NCBI GenBank assembly: GCA_030627085.1
Contig: DAOUSS010000035.1
Coordinates: 1-10,486, forward strand
Source: Candidatus Stahliibacteriota bacterium
GTDB lineage: Bacteria > Hydrothermota > UBA3073
Reading direction: 5' to 3'
Length of the DNA stretch: 10,486 nt
The notes under the pieces: generated by a model
Told to the model about the DNA's origin: nothing
The model's database searches: none
The model's input: only the letters and a program-made list of their open reading frames with translations
Shown here: in pieces, positions 7,879-10,486 of the stretch
Numbering within the stretch: the stretch's first letter is position 1
Layout of the letters: every line of letters begins with the position of its first letter
Position numbers and translations under genes: made by a program

Positions 7879-7885
7879 CCTCCTT
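7879..7885 (-). promoter_or_regulatory. Ribosome binding site of the TonB receptor gene
   Basis: On the minus strand AAGGAGG is followed by TTGCT and ATG (7873), a 5-nt spacer. This decides the start against the longer open frame beginning at 7999. Confidence 0.9.
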
Positions 7886-7895
7886 TTTACTAGTA

Positions 7896-7917
7896 GCCTG
7901 CCTGCTATTAGGCAGGG
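7896..7917 (-). repeat. CCTGCCT...AGGCAGG hairpin repeat, copy 1
   Basis: On the minus strand it reads CCCTGCCTAATAGCAGGCAGGC (7917-7896 split as CCCTGCCT, AATA, GCAGGCAGGC). It folds into a CTGCCT/AGGCAG-type hairpin just upstream of the receptor SD. A closely similar sequence lies at 10453-10473 in the opposite orientation, so this is a small dispersed repeat. In this position it would be part of, or just upstream of, the operon leader. Confidence 0.6.
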
Positions 7918-7930
7918 TAGATAGGTTGAC

Positions 7931-8083
7931 AAATTCCAAATCCCAGGCACGAAACCGTGAATGCATTAAGTAACCACAAGATTTCCACGAGATTATCACA
8001 AGAGTAAAAAGAGTAATTTCTTATATCATCCGTGAACATCTGTGGCTAACGCATTATTTGGGATGACTTAGAATTTGGAATTT
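7931..8083. repeat. 11-bp inverted repeat flanking the operon upstream region
   Basis: AAATTCCAAAT (7931-7941) and ATTTGGAATTT (8073-8083) are exact reverse complements separated by 131 bp. Their flanks are also partly similar (CC and GG near each arm). The enclosed DNA includes ATCCGTGAACATCTGTGGCTAAC (8028-8050, given here as a landmark only), which resembles another common environmental repeat phrase. A decayed MITE-like insertion would explain the arrangement. The arms are short and low in complexity, so chance is possible. Confidence 0.4.
7974..8006 (-). promoter_or_regulatory. Three 11-bp direct repeats upstream of the TonB receptor operon
   Basis: Three contiguous 11-mers on the plus strand: CCACAAGATTT (7974-7984), CCACGAGATTA (7985-7995) and TCACAAGAGTA (7996-8006). 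On the minus strand the shared core is TCTYGTGR. An 11-bp step is close to one helical turn, so a bound regulator would sit on the same face three times. The array is about 100 bp upstream of the receptor start, a plausible operator position. No known regulator consensus was recognised, and it could instead be debris of a repeat element. Confidence 0.4.
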
Positions 8084-8088
8084 AATCC

Positions 8089-8111
8089 GGGCCCCGCTTT
8101 TAGCGGGGCCC
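8089..8111 (-). terminator. GC-rich terminator-like hairpin after the 704-aa gene
   Basis: A perfect 10-bp stem, GGGCCCCGCT (8089-8098) with AGCGGGGCCC (8102-8111), closes on a 3-nt loop and begins 10 nt past the stop codon at 8122-8124. On the minus strand it is followed by GGATTAAATTCC, with no uninterrupted T tract, so it is a strong hairpin but an atypical intrinsic terminator. It separates the 704-aa gene from the receptor operon transcribed in the same direction. Confidence 0.7.
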
Positions 8112-8121
8112 TCAATACATC

Positions 8122-10236
8122 TTACTTCATCACAACAAACTTCCTCGTTCCAGAGAATGTTCCTGCATCCATCTTCAGGAAGTATACACCAGATGTGAGA
8201 CTCTCTGTATTTATCGTCAGAGTGTGTGTGCCAGCGGTCAATCTCTCGTCTACAAGATTACTCACCAGCGAACCTGTCACATCGTATACCTTCACAGATA
8301 CATATTCACTCTTCCCTATAGAGAAGTTAATCGTAGTGGGTCTTGAAAGCGGGTTCGGACTTACCTGGAAAAGCATATACGGAGTTTCAGGCCCGGGTTC
8401 CTCTTCTACTCCCACAAGCCACCCGGCAAGGTTAGATGTCAATGCATCCATTGCTCCGAAATCCCATGCAGATCTGTCAGGTTCACAGATGAACTGGAAT
8501 GGCCAGTAAAGGAATACCAGTCTATAACCCTTTTCTGTATCCTCGTATCTGTAGCCCACAACTTCACCCCGAGCATCATAGAAAATGGGTTCAGCCCCTG
8601 CACCGAGCTCGGTAAACTTTCCTGCATAATTTCTACCAGCGGCTGTAACCCCTATTGTATCAGGCTCCGTTATTATAAGACCATAAGGGAAAACTGCTAT
8701 CTCTTCCAGCTCAGTAGAGCCAGAGATCGGATCCCCTGGCACACCCCAGGCAACAAATGTCGTCTCATCAACTGCTTCATTCCCGTAGTTGTAGTAGTCA
8801 TCATAGCCTGCATTTGCCTTTAAATAATCCTTGAGGAAGTGCCCATCAGGGGCAACCCAATCCTCGTAATCGGGGTTAAGTTCGAATCCACCACAGGGAA
8901 GGTCCTCAGAGGATACAAACAGATTTCCGCCATCATCGAGAAAGTCCGAAAGGAATCCAGTGTTGTCCGCAAACGAAAATCCACTCCAAGAGATCCAGAA
9001 GATAGTGTTTGCACCCGGACCCGTGTGATGGAACTCAAGGACCGAGCTATCTGCTTTTCCATACGCATACTCATCCCATACATCAAAGTCTGCACCAATA
9101 CTTGTGAGGGGGTCATAGGAGTAATACCTGTGTTCACGCACCTGTCCATAGTATTCATCATCTTCAAGCAATAGCAACATATTACCAGCAGTCCCTGCTC
9201 TTATAGTATAGGAATGAGAAGCTGTCGTATCTGCCGCACCATTGTAATCCTGGGCAATGATATAATAATCAACCGCATCATCAACTCCTATCCCAGGGAT
9301 AGTAGCAGCCCAGGTTCCATCCGTCGAATCTCCATCAACTATCTCCATATCAAGTTCAGTCTCACTGCCCTCATTAATACTATAATAAATTTTTGCAAAC
9401 TCTACACCGTGAAGTGATACAGGAACGCCAAGGGGGTCAAGAATATCTGCTGTAACCTGCCTGTTACTCGTAATGTAAGTATCGGGGAGTTTTTTCATAG
9501 CTATCTGCGGCCCGAGGTTCTCGTATGCACTGATAAGCGCCCTTATCCCAAATTGTCCATAGTCGTGCCGGTACCACCCACGAGTAAGTCCAGGGTACCA
9601 AGAGGGAGCTCCGTAGATAAGGGTATGTGAAATATCACCAGAAGGCACAACCGATGAAAGTATGCTTATCTCATCTATAGGATACACAAATCCACCAAGG
9701 AATGGGCGCTCCTCTATATCAGGATGCCCTGCAACCTCTATAGGGTCATCCCATGCCATCGCTGCTGGGGTAGTCGAAGTTGTTGGTGCCAGAAGCCATT
9801 CTCCTATTGGGCTGGGCCCCGGAGTAGCACCCGCTGCCCTAAACGAAGTCCAATCATCAGGAAATGTAAGCCCGGTGGTTACCTCACTTACAAAAGCTTC
9901 GTATGAAGTCCCTGCTGCACCTGCACCACCATAGTACCATGGACCGACAAGTATTGCTACAAGTGAACATTTTGCCGGTGGCTCAAACCATACAAGCATA
10001 GTATCATTTGCATCCAATGGAGCGTAGTAGGTCGTCCCCAACTCGTCAATATTATCGTGTTTTAGCACATAGTTGTACTCAAGCTCTTTGTCAACCTGCA
10101 TAGGCACCACCTTCTCTATAGGAACCATCTTACTTTTAACCCCCGGCTCTGTAGGTTCAAGAAGCATCAACTGTCCTGCTCCCAGCAGACCCACAGTCAT
10201 TGCTACGACTATAACTATTGCAATCAATTTCTTCAT
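8122..10236 (-). CDS. Secreted protein with Ig-like and ThuA/GATase1-like regions and T9SS C-terminal sorting domain
   Basis: A 704-aa exported protein. Residues 1-21 form a signal peptide (MKK, hydrophobic core, LLGAG). Residues 22 to about 250 form a beta-rich part I do not recognise. About 255-340 is Ig-like, with the recurring pattern AKIYYSINEGSE, WAATIPG and DYYIIAQDYNG. About 350-610 resembles a GATase1/ThuA-like alpha/beta fold: an MLLLLEDDE first strand (353-361), a TIFWISWSGFSF strand, FLDDGGNLFVSSEDL and a final YRLVFLYWPFQF strand. Such regions are common in FCB surface proteins. I see no obvious nucleophile-elbow cysteine of glutamine amidotransferases, so catalysis is unproven. 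The C terminus (about 622-704) is a T9SS type A sorting domain: VSPNPLSRPTTINFSI, VKVYDVTGSLV, SGVYFLKM and RKFVVMK. It appears to be a single-gene unit, with its own SD and a downstream hairpin. Expected location is the cell surface or outside. Confidence 0.82.
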   Translation of the reverse strand: MKKLIAIVIVVAMTVGLLGAGQLMLLEPTEPGVKSKMVPIEKVVPMQVDKELEYNYVLKHDNIDELGTTYYAPLDANDTMLVWFEPPAKCSLVAILVGPWYYGGAGAAGTSYEAFVSEVTTGLTFPDDWTSFRAAGATPGPSPIGEWLLAPTTSTTPAAMAWDDPIEVAGHPDIEERPFLGGFVYPIDEISILSSVVPSGDISHTLIYGAPSWYPGLTRGWYRHDYGQFGIRALISAYENLGPQIAMKKLPDTYITSNRQVTADILDPLGVPVSLHGVEFAKIYYSINEGSETELDMEIVDGDSTDGTWAATIPGIGVDDAVDYYIIAQDYNGAADTTASHSYTIRAGTAGNMLLLLEDDEYYGQVREHRYYSYDPLTSIGADFDVWDEYAYGKADSSVLEFHHTGPGANTIFWISWSGFSFADNTGFLSDFLDDGGNLFVSSEDLPCGGFELNPDYEDWVAPDGHFLKDYLKANAGYDDYYNYGNEAVDETTFVAWGVPGDPISGSTELEEIAVFPYGLIITEPDTIGVTAAGRNYAGKFTELGAGAEPIFYDARGEVVGYRYEDTEKGYRLVFLYWPFQFICEPDRSAWDFGAMDALTSNLAGWLVGVEEEPGPETPYMLFQVSPNPLSRPTTINFSIGKSEYVSVKVYDVTGSLVSNLVDERLTAGTHTLTINTESLTSGVYFLKMDAGTFSGTRKFVVMK

Positions 10237-10241
10237 ACCAC

Positions 10242-10248
10242 CCTCCTT
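10242..10248 (-). promoter_or_regulatory. Ribosome binding site of the 704-aa gene
   Basis: On the minus strand AAGGAGG is followed by GTGGT and ATG (10236), again a 5-nt spacer. It confirms the start that begins the signal peptide. Confidence 0.9.
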
Positions 10249-10318
10249 ACGCTGCGAAATGCTATAGCCACATAACTGCTATCACATTCCAAAAATCCAC
10301 AACCCAAAAATTACACGC

Positions 10319-10335
10319 TGAGGGGTTACCCCTCA
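10319..10335 (-). other. Leader hairpin TGAGGGG/CCCCTCA
   Basis: A perfect 7-bp stem, TGAGGGG (10319-10325) and CCCCTCA (10329-10335), has a 3-nt loop and lies 83 nt upstream of the 704-aa gene start. On the minus strand it is followed after a few bases by TTTTT (in GCGTGTAATTTTTGG). It could therefore be an attenuator-like or terminator-like element of the leader or of a gene beyond the window edge. No function can be assigned. Confidence 0.45.
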
Positions 10336-10349
10336 ATACCATTTTACAT

Positions 10350-10381
10350 GGAGTGCAGTGTTCAAACACTGTATACACTCC
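10350..10381 (-). other. Two-part hairpin upstream of the 704-aa gene
   Basis: An outer stem, GGAGTG (10350-10355) with CACTCC (10376-10381), encloses an inner stem, CAGTGT (10356-10361) with ACACTG (10366-10371). The loop is TCAA and the only unpaired part of the stem is a TATA bulge on one side. Twelve base pairs in 32 nt is more structure than expected for random spacer. It may be an RNA leader element or a dyad operator. Confidence 0.5.
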
Positions 10382-10452
10382 CTCTATCTCTCATCACCTC
10401 CCTTCTATTTTGGAGGCTGTTTAGCATTCGTAGATGCCCATTTGGTAAGGTT

Positions 10453-10473
10453 CCCTGCCTGACGGCAGGCAGG
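10453..10473 (+). repeat. CCTGCCT...AGGCAGG hairpin repeat, copy 2
   Basis: CCCTGCCTGACG followed by GCAGGCAGG can fold as CCTGCC/GGCAGG. It matches the minus-strand reading of 7896-7917 except in the few loop bases and sits in the opposite orientation. Both copies lie upstream of genes for secreted or outer membrane proteins. Confidence 0.6.
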
Positions 10474-10486
10474 TATGGATACCCAC

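Larger units (their letters stand above)
10237..10486. other. Upstream region of the 704-aa gene
   Basis: Non-coding as far as I can see. It contains, from the gene outward, the SD, the two hairpins, a 14-base stretch at 10393-10406 that resembles a 16S rRNA 3' tail, and a CCTGCC repeat at the edge. No convincing -35/-10 promoter pair was found on the minus strand, and the gene upstream lies outside the window. Confidence 0.5.

Noticed and set aside
7905..7932. Minus-strand promoter TTGTCA, 16-nt spacer, TAATAG before the receptor
   Set aside because: The -35 fits well but the -10 matches poorly (3 of 6) and lies in the loop of the hairpin repeat. Possible, but too weak to annotate.
7874..7999. 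N-terminal extension of the TonB receptor frame to 7999
   Set aside because: The frame is open but reads through repeats, has no SD at 7999, and would bury the signal peptide. The 7873 start has a perfect SD.
8075..8509. 144-aa plus-strand frame starting near the GC hairpin
   Set aside because: It overlaps the terminator hairpin and the sorting domain of the 704-aa gene on the other strand. There is no SD and no family resemblance.
8122..10236. Gingipain-like or other protease assignment for the 704-aa protein
   Set aside because: No His-Gly/Cys or other protease motif was seen. The sorting domain alone does not imply a protease.
10300..10395. Small minus-strand leader ORFs (a 10-codon ATG frame MRDRGSVYSV and a 38-codon GTG frame)
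   Set aside because: The ATG is only 2 nt from the SD-like GGAGG, and the GTG frame has no convincing start context. Both are short enough to be chance.
10393..10406. Remnant of a 16S rRNA gene
   Set aside because: Only the 14-base tail matches; the bases before it do not resemble the conserved 16S 3' end.

Overview
The window looks like a piece of an uncultured bacterium from the FCB superphylum or a neighbouring candidate phylum (for example Marinimicrobia, KSB1, WOR-3 or Latescibacteria-like lineages). The evidence is the mixture of proteins: a TonB-dependent receptor with an N-terminal carboxypeptidase-regulatory-like domain, a PorV/PorQ-type outer membrane protein, and two large secreted proteins ending in type IX secretion (T9SS)-style C-terminal domains. 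All four have near-perfect Shine-Dalgarno (SD) sequences at the same 5-nt distance from the start. True Bacteroidota use SD sequences sparingly, so this argues mildly against that phylum. The exact phylum cannot be resolved from the window.

Layout. Bases 1-262 hold no gene but are full of small repeats: a GCAGACT hairpin, an 8-bp tandem repeat, and a degenerate inverted element that runs into the next gene. tsaE (263-697, +) is the only plus-strand gene. It is a tRNA t6A-modification ATPase with a GTG start and no visible SD. A hairpin at 699-731 lies between it and the convergent minus-strand genes. A three-gene minus-strand operon follows: TonB-dependent receptor (7873-4829), large secreted protein with a fibronectin-III-like region and a T9SS-like C-terminal domain (4816-1799), and PorV/PorQ-like barrel (1786-761). 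Both internal gaps are exactly 12 nt. Upstream (7874-8121) is a repeat-rich intergenic region containing three 11-bp direct repeats and a GC-rich terminator-like hairpin. The last gene (10236-8122, minus) encodes a 704-aa secreted protein with an Ig-like region, a ThuA/GATase1-like region and another T9SS C-terminal domain. Its upstream region (10237-10486) carries two hairpins and a copy of a small CCTGCC-type repeat.

How the genes may work together (inference): the operon pairs an outer membrane receptor with a probable T9SS cargo protein and a PorV-family barrel, the class of protein that escorts T9SS cargo. The monocistronic-looking 704-aa gene would be a further cargo. The substrate is unknown. 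I see no CRISPR array, rRNA, tRNA, integrase, transposase or known defence system. The most interesting items are a canonical EF-hand loop in the receptor, helically phased direct repeats upstream of the operon, and the tsaE start codon lying inside a decayed repeat.
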